Source of the DNA: CF-96 sp028287605
GTDB taxonomy: Bacteria; Chloroflexota; Dormibacteria; Aeolococcales; Aeolococcaceae
Assembly: GCA_034666465.1 (NCBI GenBank)
Contig: JAXDLT010000068.1
Coordinates: 1 to 12,565 of the forward strand
Reading direction: 5' to 3'
Length of the DNA: 12,565 nt
Made by a program: the position numbers and the translations under genes. The stretch's first letter is position 1; the number at the start of each line of letters is the position of its first letter. A model generated the notes under the pieces. That model ran no database searches, was not told the origin of the DNA, and worked only from the letters and a program-made list of their open reading frames with translations. Shown here one piece after another: positions 1-6,153 of this stretch.

Positions 1-1276
1 CGGCGACTTCTACCGCGAGACGCTCTTCGTGAGCCGCTACACGCGCGAGATGATCTGCCTGATGGAGGGACGGCACGTGCATCCGTCCACCCTGTATCCG
101 GGTGGTGTGGGCACGGTGCCGACGGTGTCGCTGTTCACCGACTACCTCGTCCGTCTGATGAAGTACGTCGAGTTCATGAAGAAGGTCGTGCCACTGCACG
201 ACGACATCTTCGACTTCTTCTACCAGGCCCTCCCGGGGTACGAGGAGGTCGGCCGCCGGCGCATGGACATCGTGTGCTGGGGCTCCTTCAACAACCCCGA
301 CGTCTGCGACTACACCTATCGCAACATGACCACCTGGGGCCGCGGGATGTTCGTCACCCCCGGCATCATCCTCGACGGCAAGCTGGTGACGACCGACCTG
401 GTCGACATCAACCTGAGCATCCGCATCCTGCTCGGCCACTCCTACTACGACGACTGGGTGGCGGCGAACTGCGAGACGTTCGTCAAGACCGATCCGCTGG
501 GCAACCCGGTGGACCAGCGGCACCCCTGGAACCAGACCACCATCCCCAAGCCCCAGCGACGCGACTTCGAGAAGAACTACAGCTGGGTGATGTGCCCGCG
601 CGTCTACGACAAGCGGACCGGCGAGCACATCGCGGCGGACACCGGCGGCGGCGCGTTCGCGCGCATGATGGTCACCGCCATGGCGGGGCTGGTGGACTTC
701 GGCTACGTGAAGGCGACCGGCAGCAGCGTCAAGATCTACCTGCCCAAGACGGCGAACCTGCCCGAGGTGGAGTTCGAGTGGAAGGTTCCGCCGTGGAGCA
801 ACGCGATCGAGCGTGACCGCGCCCGGACCTACTTCCAGGCGTACTCGGCGGCGGCGGGCCTGTACTTCATCGAGCAGGCGCTCGGCGAGCTGCGCGCCGG
901 ACGCACCGACACCTGGTCGCCGTTCAAGGTGCCGGACGAGGCCATCGGCTGCGGCTTCCACGAGGCGGTGCGCGGGGTGCTCTCCCACCACGTGGTGGTC
1001 CGCGGCGGGAAGATCGCCAACTACCACCCGTACCCGCCGACGCCGTGGAACGCCACGCCGCGCGACTCGTACGGCACGCCGGGTCCGTACGAGGATGCGT
1101 GCCAGGGCACGCCGATCTTCGAGGAGAACGGTCCCGACCAGTTCAAGGGCATCGACATCATGCGCGCGGTGCGCAGCTTCGATCCCTGCCTGCCCTGCGG
1201 CGTGCACCAGTACCTCGGCAACGGGAGGGTCCTCTCCCAGCGTCATTCCCCGACCTTCGGCATCCAGGCCCTGTAG
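1..1276 (+). CDS. hhyL: [NiFe]-hydrogenase large subunit, high-affinity group 1h/1l type (5' end outside window)
   Basis: This is the catalytic large subunit of an uptake [NiFe]-hydrogenase, which oxidises H2 and passes electrons through a FeS small subunit to the respiratory chain. The frame is open from base 2, so the N-terminus, including the first Ni-binding CxxC motif, lies upstream; about 424 residues are visible. Near the visible start is the conserved segment MEGRHVHPSTLYPGG (HPxxxxPGG). Near the C-terminus is DPCLPCGVH, the second Ni-ligand motif DPCxxCxxH, followed by a 22-residue tail that the maturation endopeptidase would remove after His. The tail and overall style resemble the actinobacterial-type enzymes that scavenge atmospheric H2 (group 1h, or the related 1l). 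Choosing between these needs a phylogeny, so the symbol is provisional. No maturation gene follows; the gene ends at a strong hairpin facing convergent genes, so it is probably last in its operon. Confidence 0.93.
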   Translation, partial: GDFYRETLFVSRYTREMICLMEGRHVHPSTLYPGGVGTVPTVSLFTDYLVRLMKYVEFMKKVVPLHDDIFDFFYQALPGYEEVGRRRMDIVCWGSFNNPDVCDYTYRNMTTWGRGMFVTPGIILDGKLVTTDLVDINLSIRILLGHSYYDDWVAANCETFVKTDPLGNPVDQRHPWNQTTIPKPQRRDFEKNYSWVMCPRVYDKRTGEHIAADTGGGAFARMMVTAMAGLVDFGYVKATGSSVKIYLPKTANLPEVEFEWKVPPWSNAIERDRARTYFQAYSAAAGLYFIEQALGELRAGRTDTWSPFKVPDEAIGCGFHEAVRGVLSHHVVVRGGKIANYHPYPPTPWNATPRDSYGTPGPYEDACQGTPIFEENGPDQFKGIDIMRAVRSFDPCLPCGVHQYLGNGRVLSQRHSPTFGIQAL

Positions 1277-1328
1277 CCCAGGGGAGCACACGCGCCATCG
1301 CTCTCTGACGGACGCCGTCGGTGATGGT

Positions 1329-1367
1329 GGAGGCGGCGGGCAGGAGTTGGCCCTGCCCGCCGCCTCC
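1329..1367. terminator. Perfect 16-bp hairpin between convergent genes, likely bidirectional terminator
   Basis: Arms 1329-1344 and 1352-1367 are exact reverse complements over 16 bp (GGAGGCGGCGGGCAGG) with a 7-nt loop. The hairpin sits in the 99-bp gap between the hydrogenase stop (1276) and the response-regulator stop (1376), where both transcripts must end. Neither side has a T-tract, so it may act as a U-less terminator or as an mRNA 3'-end stabiliser. Confidence 0.75.
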
Positions 1368-1375
1368 CTGCGCCG

Positions 1376-2029
1376 CTACGGCGATGCGGGCGGCCACCGC
1401 TCGAGGAGTCCGAGCTGCGCGCCCCGCGTCACCGCCTCCACCTTGGAGTGCACCCCCATCTTCATCATCAGGTTGCGCACATGGCAGCGCACCGTGCCGT
1501 AGCGGATGCCGAGCTCGGCGGCGATGTGGCGGTTGTCCGCACCACCGGCGATCAGCACCAGGGTCTCGATCTCCCGCCGTGTCAGCCGGTCCTCGAGCTG
1601 CGCCGTGGTCCGGCGCAGGGCGAGCAGGTCGGCGAGGTCGCCGGCCGAGATCAGCATCTCCCCGCCCGCCACCCTTCTCACGGCGCCGGCCACGTCCGCC
1701 GCCGCCCGGGACTTGGTGAGATATCCGGCGGCCCCGGCCTCGAAGGCGGCGAGCCGCACCATGTCGTCCTCGAGGCGGCTGAGGAACAGGACGGCAACTC
1801 CGGGGTGCCGGTGCCGGATCCTCGCGGTCGCATCCGCTCCGGTGCCGTCCGGGAGGCGCTGGTCCATCAGCACCACGTCGGGGGCGAGCCTGTCCGCGCC
1901 GCGGACGGCGTCCGACACGGTGGTCGCCCGCCCCACCACGTGGAGGTCGGCCTCGTCGTTGAGGAGGGCCTCCAGACCCTCCGCCAGCAGCCGGTCGTCC
2001 TCCACGATCAGGACCCTCACCGGTGGCAC
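1376..2029 (-). CDS. NarL/FixJ-family response regulator (receiver + LuxR-type HTH)
   Basis: This is a two-component transcription factor phosphorylated by the kinase encoded just upstream. Numbering from the chosen GTG at 2029 gives 217 residues. The receiver domain (about 4-122) has the acidic pocket E10-D11-D12, phospho-acceptor D56 in VVLMDQRLPDG, S84 and K106 in YLTKS. A LuxR-type helix-turn-helix follows at about 149-212 (LTRREIETLVLIAGG, then RYGTVRCHVRNLMMKMGV). An open frame extends further upstream but would overlap the kinase C-terminus with low-complexity sequence. The 2029 start is preferred because GAGGTG, overlapping the kinase TGA, lies 6 nt before it; GTG codons at 2038 and 2020 are alternatives. 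The gap to the kinase stop is about 10 bp, so the genes are co-transcribed and probably translationally coupled. Targets are not visible. Confidence 0.93.
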   Translation of the reverse strand: MPPVRVLIVEDDRLLAEGLEALLNDEADLHVVGRATTVSDAVRGADRLAPDVVLMDQRLPDGTGADATARIRHRHPGVAVLFLSRLEDDMVRLAAFEAGAAGYLTKSRAAADVAGAVRRVAGGEMLISAGDLADLLALRRTTAQLEDRLTRREIETLVLIAGGADNRHIAAELGIRYGTVRCHVRNLMMKMGVHSKVEAVTRGAQLGLLERWPPASP

Positions 2030-2039
2030 GTCCCGCACC

Positions 2040-3233
2040 TCAGCCCGCGTCGACCGGGACCCAGAACTCGACGGTGGTGCCCGCTCCGATCTCGCTCTCG
2101 AGCCGGAACCAGCCACCGGCGAGGTCGGTCCGCTCCCGCGCCAGCGCCAGGCCGAGGTGGCCCGGCGATGCCCGGCCGGCGTCCACCGGGAAGCCGCTCC
2201 CGTCGTCCCGGATCCGGGCGAGGAGGCCGCCGTCCCGCCGGTCGAGGACGACGAGGAGACGGCTCCCCCCCGAGTGCGTGGCGGCGTTGGCCATCACCTC
2301 CTGCAGGACCCGGAAGACCGTCCGGGCGGTGCCGGGGGGAACGCCCTCGTCCGGCGCCGCGCGGAGCTCGCCGCGGATGCCGGTCTCGCGCTCCAGCAGC
2401 TGCAGCCGGGTGCGGATCGCCGAGCTCAGCCCTCCGGGCAGGTCCAGGGCCGGTGGCCTGAGGTCGAAGAGCAGGAGGCGGAGCGCATCGTCCGTCCGTG
2501 CCACCGTCGCCGACAGGTCATCGAGGAGCACGCGCTCCGGCCCCTGCGGGATCCTCGCTCGCAGGCGCTGAAGCCGCAGCTCCACCGCCGTCAGCTTCTG
2601 CATGACATCGTCGTGGATGTCGCCGGCGATGGATCGCCGCTCCGTCTCCGTGGCGGCCAGGAGCCGGCGGTACAGGCGTCGACGCGAAGCGTCCGTGTCC
2701 CGCTGGCGCCGGCGCAGCCTCTGGTTGTCGATGGCGACCGCCGCGTGGTCGGCGAAGGCGGTCAGCACGTGCTCGTCGCCGGCGGTGTACCGGGAGCGCT
2801 TGTTGGCCACGGCCAGCACCCCGACCAGGAGGCGGTCGAGCCGGAGCGGGACGCCGAGAAAGGTCCGCAGCGGAGGGCGGATGCCGGGTTGGGCGGCGTC
2901 GGGGTCCGCGCCGGCGTCGTCGGAGGTCGTGGACCGGCCGCGCTGCACGACGGCACCGACGAGGTTGCCACGGACGGGGATGACCCATGGCCCCGCCCAT
3001 GCGCCGCCGCCGCTCGGCGAGGCGGAGACCCGCCGGGCCGAGACCAGCTCGAGGCGGTCGCCGTCACCGGCGAGGAGGCCGATGAGGCCCACGCTCGAGT
3101 GCGTGACCTCGAGGCTCTGAGCGACGACACGATCGAGCAGCGGCTCGTCCTCGACGAGCCCCGCGTCCCTCATCGGGATGCCGCGGAGGGGACCGGCCCT
3201 CTCGCGGAGTGCTTCCGGCGCGCCGCCCGCCAT
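2040..3233 (-). CDS. Soluble GAF-domain sensor histidine kinase (HisKA_3 / HATPase_c)
   Basis: This is a cytoplasmic sensor kinase of the NarX/DevS class, 397 residues, with no membrane segment. A GAF-like sensor domain spans about 30-170 (ending FLGVPLRLDRLLVGVLAVANK, then FADHAAVAIDN), followed by a short coiled coil. The HisKA_3 dimerisation box is ERRSIAGDIHDDVMQKL with phospho-acceptor H207. The ATPase domain has the N-box EVMANAATHSGG (N316), G1 box DDGSGF (343-348) and a GHLGLALARER G2 region (358-368). The partner regulator follows directly at 2029. The ATG at 3233 is chosen because GGGAG lies 8 nt upstream and a TATACT -10 element lies just before that; M21 is a less likely start. 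What the GAF domain binds (haem, redox ligand, small molecule) cannot be read from the sequence. Proximity to the hydrogenase hints at energy or redox sensing, but the operons converge, so this is weak. Confidence 0.93.
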   Translation of the reverse strand: MAGGAPEALRERAGPLRGIPMRDAGLVEDEPLLDRVVAQSLEVTHSSVGLIGLLAGDGDRLELVSARRVSASPSGGGAWAGPWVIPVRGNLVGAVVQRGRSTTSDDAGADPDAAQPGIRPPLRTFLGVPLRLDRLLVGVLAVANKRSRYTAGDEHVLTAFADHAAVAIDNQRLRRRQRDTDASRRRLYRRLLAATETERRSIAGDIHDDVMQKLTAVELRLQRLRARIPQGPERVLLDDLSATVARTDDALRLLLFDLRPPALDLPGGLSSAIRTRLQLLERETGIRGELRAAPDEGVPPGTARTVFRVLQEVMANAATHSGGSRLLVVLDRRDGGLLARIRDDGSGFPVDAGRASPGHLGLALARERTDLAGGWFRLESEIGAGTTVEFWVPVDAG

Positions 3234-3241
3234 TCCAGTTA

Positions 3242-3283
3242 CTCCCGGAGACGAGTATAGGACCCCGTCCCCGCCGGCGTCCT
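3242..3283 (-). promoter_or_regulatory. Predicted promoter and Shine-Dalgarno of the histidine-kinase operon
   Basis: On the minus strand TATACT (3259-3254) is a near-consensus -10 element. AGGACG (3283-3278), 18 bp upstream, is a poor -35, sharing only the central GAC. Transcription would start near 3247, giving a leader of only about 14 nt that holds the ribosome site GGGAG (3246-3242) 8 nt before the ATG. The weak -35 suggests dependence on an activator or an alternative sigma factor. Confidence 0.45.
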
Positions 3284-3312
3284 CACCGATCCCTGTCCAC
3301 CGTGTCAGTTAC

Positions 3313-3329
3313 CGTCAACCCGTTTGACG
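3313..3329. promoter_or_regulatory. Operator-like inverted repeat CGTCAA-N5-TTGACG
   Basis: Perfect 6-bp arms 3313-3318 and 3324-3329 flank CCCGT. A related GTCAG at 3304 lies exactly 10 bp before GTCAA at 3314, and GGTCAA recurs at 3341. The element lies about 55-80 bp upstream of the predicted kinase transcription start, a usual position for an activator. The regulator is unknown; autoregulation by the adjacent NarL-type protein is a guess. Confidence 0.3.
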
Positions 3330-3342
3330 TCGCCTCAGGCGG

Positions 3343-3870
3343 TCAAGGCCAGAGCAGGCTTCCGTGCTCCAGCGCCACCATCGTCAGGTGCCTCGGGTCG
3401 ACGAGCGGCACCGCGTACCTCGCCGCCACCTCCTCCGGATCGACCGGCTCCGCCAGCAGGCTGCGGCACGCCTGGGGGGCGGGGAAGTGGGTGTGGGCGC
3501 AGAGCGGCGTGGATGGCCTGGCCAGGGCGACGATCTCCGCCACCTCGGCGCGGACACCCTCGTCCTTGTGGCGACGGACCAGGCCGCTGAGCCGGACGGC
3601 GCCCATCATGGTGCCCGCCCCACCCAGCCGTTCGAGCCATGCGCTGTCGGCGCGGTGGACGGCGTAGATGCCGCACGCGCACCGCCTGGCGGGGGCTCGA
3701 TGGTCGGGCACCGCCTCCCCTCGCTCGGTGAGATGGCGGGCGACGAGCAGGCGGCCCGACCACACGCACGGCCGCACGCACGACGCCAGCGCCGGGCGCC
3801 GGTCGTCGTCGAGGATGACGACCCAGTCGCGGAAGCCGATGACGTAGGTGCTCTGCCGTCGCGGACCTAC
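3343..3870 (-). CDS. Uncharacterised CxCG-motif protein; start unresolved, probably joined to the 3867-3989 reading frame by a frame change
   Basis: Function not recognised. From 3870 the frame gives 175 residues. TYVIGFRDWVVILDDD (8-23) is followed by C31 and C35, then HRAPARRCACGIYA (57-70) with a Cys-x-Cys-Gly, a block MMGAVRLSGLVRRHKDEGVRAE (88-109), and a C-terminus RYAVPLVDPRHLTMVALEHGSLL. From memory this pattern resembles uncharacterised actinobacterial proteins with a CxCGxYA core, but I cannot name a family. Codons from about 3847 downward are almost all G/C-ending, so this part is coding. No ATG, GTG, TTG or CTG lies near the start of the domain in this frame. The frame stays open upstream to ATG 4041, but that stretch reads as Gly/Ala low complexity with many A/T-ending codons, the shadow of the frame described next. 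The real product is probably about 215 residues: acidic N-terminus plus this domain, joined by a -1 shift near 3869. Confidence 0.7.
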   Translation of the reverse strand, partial: VGPRRQSTYVIGFRDWVVILDDDRRPALASCVRPCVWSGRLLVARHLTERGEAVPDHRAPARRCACGIYAVHRADSAWLERLGGAGTMMGAVRLSGLVRRHKDEGVRAEVAEIVALARPSTPLCAHTHFPAPQACRSLLAEPVDPEEVAARYAVPLVDPRHLTMVALEHGSLLWP

Positions 3871-3989
3871 GCCGGCACCGGCTCCCGCTCGCGCGCCGGC
3901 TCGGCCGGTGGCTCCGCCGGGGTCACCAGCTCCCGCTCCGGCTCCGGGACCACCTCCACCTCCAGATCCTCCTTCTTTTCGAACGTCAC
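3867..3989 (-). CDS. 40-codon acidic Glu/Pro-rich reading frame; N-terminal part of the CxCG protein or a separate small protein
   Basis: GTG at 3989 is preceded by AAAGGAGG (4002-3995) at 5-nt spacing, the strongest Shine-Dalgarno match in the window. The frame encodes MTFEKKEDLEVEVVPEPE and continues with REL, TPAEPPAEPAR and EREPVPA before TAG at 3869-3867. Nearly every codon ends in G or C, as in neighbouring genes, whereas the overlapping frame here does not. I therefore take this as the translated frame in this stretch. It ends exactly where the downstream CxCG domain frame becomes codon-biased, and a -1 shift at GCG/TAG would join the two. Alternatives are a genuine separate 40-residue peptide or an indel in this assembly or strain. 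An acidic, proline-rich linker-like N-terminus is the only functional hint. Confidence 0.6.
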   Translation of the reverse strand: MTFEKKEDLEVEVVPEPERELVTPAEPPAEPAREREPVPA

Positions 3990-4222
3990 GGCCGCCTCCT
4001 TTACCGAACGTCGTCTCCCACAGTGCGCGAAGACGTCCCATCACCCGCTGTACGTTGATCACGCTGACCACAGCACACCCCAATCGCGCGCCACCGTATG
4101 ACCCGTGGTGCCAAGACGACGACACTACCAGCCCTTCGACCGCCGCGCGAGTCCCCGTCCTGGGGTGGGCGGCGGGTCGGGCTGACTGTTCTGACAGCGT
4201 CCGCGACCGTCCGGAGCGGCCC
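3990..4222. other. Intergenic stretch upstream of the CxCG gene
   Basis: About 230 bp between the exporter stop (4223) and the GTG at 3989. An ATG at 4041 opens MGRLRALWETTFGKGG in the domain frame, with only a weak ribosome site (GCGGGTG) before it and codons unlike the genome bias; I do not call it a gene. A repeat CTGAC (4182 and 4191) and some GC-rich short hairpins occur, but I see no convincing promoter or terminator. Confidence 0.4.
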
Positions 4223-5950
4223 CTAGGCGACGTTGGTGACAGCAGTGGCCGGATCACTCACCCGGGTGGGCTCGTGCACGAAGCGTGATCCTCGCATCAG
4301 CGAGGTCAGCGCGCCCACCAGGGACATGGCGATGGCCAGGCCGAAGACGATCACCAGGCCGTTGTGGAACGGGGCGCTGATCAGGTGGGGGAAGAACTCG
4401 GGGCCGGTGAGGGTGGCCGCGCTCGACGGCGGCAGGCCACCGAGCACCTGCGGACCGAGCAGGCTGCCCACCGGGTTGTACCCGAGGAACGCGGCGAAGA
4501 GGCTGCCCACCGGGGGCAGGCCGGCGAGCCGGGCGGCGGTGGCGTCGGGGACGTGCTGGGCGACCAGGCCGCCGTGCATCGCGGCGGGGAGCGAGCCGGC
4601 CAGGCCGGCGACCATCAGCGAGAAGAAGACGCCGATGGAGAGGGTCATCCCGGCGTTCTGGAAGGTGGCGACGATCCCCGAGGCGCTGCCCCGGTGGGCG
4701 GCCGGCACCGCGTTCATGATCGCGGTGGTGTTCGGCGCGGCGAAGAGGCCCGAGCCGATGCCGTTGAGAGCCAGCAGCAGCGCGAAGACCCGGTAGTCGA
4801 AGTTCACCGGGAGCAGCAGCAGCCCCGCGAAGGAGAGCGCGGTGAGCAGCAGGCCGCCGCTGGCGAAGGCGCGCGCCCCGAGCCGGTCGGAGAGGTGGCC
4901 GGAGAGCGGGCCGGCGACGAGGAAGCCGAGGGTGAGCGGCAGCAGGTAGATGCCCGCCCACAGCGGGGTGACGACGAAGTCGTAGCCGTGCAGCGGCAGC
5001 CAGATCCCCTGCAGCCAGATGATCAGCATGAACTGCAGCCCGCCCCGGGCGATGGAGGACAGCAGCACGGCGGCGTTGCCGGCGGCGAAGGCGCGGACGC
5101 GGAAGAGGCGCAGGTCGACCATCGGCTCGCGGTGGCGCAACTCGATGACGCCGAAGGTGGCGAGCAGGCCGGCGCCGGCGACGAGGCCGCCGATCACCAG
5201 CGGGTTGCCCCACCCCTCGGCGGAGCCTCCGTAGGGCTGGATGCCGTAGGTGATCGCGCCCAGCAGCGCGGTGAGGCCGATCGCGAAGGTGAGGTTGCCC
5301 GCCCAGTCCAGGCGGCCCCGCACCCGCTGGCCGAGCTCGTGCAGCGAGTGGTACGCCCACACCGTGCCGGCCACGCCGAGGGGCACGGAGATGAAGAAGA
5401 CGGCGCGCCAGCTCCACTCCGAGAGGAGGCCGCCGCCGACCAGGCCGATGAACGAGCCCGCCAGCGCGGCCACCTGGTTGATGCCGAGGGCGAGGCCGCG
5501 CTGGGTGGTGGGAAAGGCGTCGGTGACGATCGCCGTCGAGTTGGCCATGAGCATCGCCCCGCCCACCCCCTGCACCACCCGCCAGGCGATGAGCCACAGG
5601 GCGCCAGACGCACCGCCGAAGGGGTCGAGCGCGAGCGCCACCGATCCGGCGGTGAACACGGCGAAGCCGGCGTTGTAGATGCGCACCCGCCCGTGGATGT
5701 CGCCCAGCCGGCCCAGCGACACCACCAGCACCGCGGTGACCAGCAGGTAGGCCATGAGGACCCAGAGCAGGTAGCCGACGTTGCCCGGGGCGAGGGGATC
5801 GAGGTGGATGCCGCGGAAGATCGCCGGCAGCGAGATGATGACGATCGAGCTGTTGATCGTCGCCATCATCACCCCGAGGGTGGTGTTGGAGAGGACCACC
5901 CAGCGGTACCACGGCTGCTCGCGGTCGAAGGCCCCGATTTTACTTGCCAT
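4223..5950 (-). CDS. DHA2-family (EmrB/QacA) MFS exporter, 14 TM
   Basis: This is a proton-coupled drug or metabolite exporter of the inner membrane, 575 residues, normal for 14-helix DHA2 proteins. Visible landmarks are the TM1 motif ATINSSIVIISLPAI (30-44), motif A GRLGDIHGRVR (80-90) in the TM2-3 loop, RVVQGVGGAML (124-134) in TM4, and the antiporter motif C region LGINQVAALAGSFIGLVGGG followed by SWRAVFFISVPLG (155-191). A long extracytoplasmic loop rich in Pro/Gly (about 460-535, with LFAAFLGYNP) lies before the last helix, as in related actinobacterial transporters. The short C-terminal tail is cytoplasmic. Substrate cannot be inferred. The gene is divergent from the permease at 6150. 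The ATG at 5950 lacks a Shine-Dalgarno but has TATACT 6 nt upstream, pointing to a leaderless transcript. Confidence 0.95.
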   Translation of the reverse strand: MASKIGAFDREQPWYRWVVLSNTTLGVMMATINSSIVIISLPAIFRGIHLDPLAPGNVGYLLWVLMAYLLVTAVLVVSLGRLGDIHGRVRIYNAGFAVFTAGSVALALDPFGGASGALWLIAWRVVQGVGGAMLMANSTAIVTDAFPTTQRGLALGINQVAALAGSFIGLVGGGLLSEWSWRAVFFISVPLGVAGTVWAYHSLHELGQRVRGRLDWAGNLTFAIGLTALLGAITYGIQPYGGSAEGWGNPLVIGGLVAGAGLLATFGVIELRHREPMVDLRLFRVRAFAAGNAAVLLSSIARGGLQFMLIIWLQGIWLPLHGYDFVVTPLWAGIYLLPLTLGFLVAGPLSGHLSDRLGARAFASGGLLLTALSFAGLLLLPVNFDYRVFALLLALNGIGSGLFAAPNTTAIMNAVPAAHRGSASGIVATFQNAGMTLSIGVFFSLMVAGLAGSLPAAMHGGLVAQHVPDATAARLAGLPPVGSLFAAFLGYNPVGSLLGPQVLGGLPPSSAATLTGPEFFPHLISAPFHNGLVIVFGLAIAMSLVGALTSLMRGSRFVHEPTRVSDPATAVTNVA

Positions 5951-5962
5951 AAGCGAAGTATA
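5951..5962 (-). promoter_or_regulatory. -10 element for a leaderless mRNA of the MFS exporter
   Basis: TATACT (5962-5957 on the minus strand) stands exactly 6 nt before the exporter ATG, so the expected +1 is the A of the start codon at 5950. No purine-rich ribosome site lies between them. This is the usual geometry of leaderless genes in Actinobacteria and related groups. There is no good -35 at 17-18 bp. Confidence 0.55.
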
Positions 5963-6015
5963 TCCGCCGGTCCGCGGATCCGACCGCCGCCGTCACCGCG
6001 CCGTGACCGCCGCGC

Positions 6016-6044
6016 TTGCCCCGTTCCCACGGCGGGCGTAGGCT
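6016..6044 (+). promoter_or_regulatory. Predicted sigma-70-type promoter for the MacB-like permease
   Basis: TTGCCC (6016-6021) and TAGGCT (6039-6044) are separated by 17 bp, the optimal spacing. Start of transcription would be near 6051, giving a leader of about 100 nt that contains the short ORF at 6109. It is the only plus-strand promoter-like pair I find in the 200-bp divergent gap. Confidence 0.45.
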
Positions 6045-6108
6045 TGGTCGCAGCAGTGCAGGACAGTCGTTTCACGAAGGGGTTCGGCGGGGCGGGGAGG
6101 TGGCGAGG

Positions 6109-6153
6109 ATGGACGGACGGAGTCCCCACGCGGGCGCGGCGGTGGCGGGATGA
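6109..6153 (+). CDS. Possible 14-residue leader peptide coupled to the permease gene
   Basis: ATG at 6109 follows GGAGG (6096-6100) at 8-nt spacing and encodes MDGRSPHAGAAVAG. Its TGA (6151-6153) overlaps the permease ATG (6150-6152) as ATGA, the classical arrangement for translational coupling. The permease itself has only a weak ribosome site (GGTGG), so re-initiation after this ORF would make sense. No run of one rare amino acid suggests attenuation. It could instead be the remnant of a lost upstream gene, or chance. Confidence 0.35.
   Translation: MDGRSPHAGAAVAG

Noticed and set aside
2030..2116. Upstream start of the response regulator at 2116.
   Set aside because: It would overlap the kinase C-terminus by about 75 bp with low-complexity residues before the receiver; GTG 2029 has a spaced GAGGTG.
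1506..3260. A 584-codon plus-strand frame opposite the two-component genes.
   Set aside because: Antisense shadow; the minus strand shows full kinase and receiver motifs.
4152..4222. Short GC-rich hairpins after the exporter stop, such as CCCC-gtcct-GGGG.
   Set aside because: Stems of four bases in such GC-rich DNA are expected by chance and no T-tract follows.
4042..4257. N-terminal extension of the CxCG gene frame to 4257.
   Set aside because: It would overlap the exporter's 3' end, lacks coding bias and a ribosome site.
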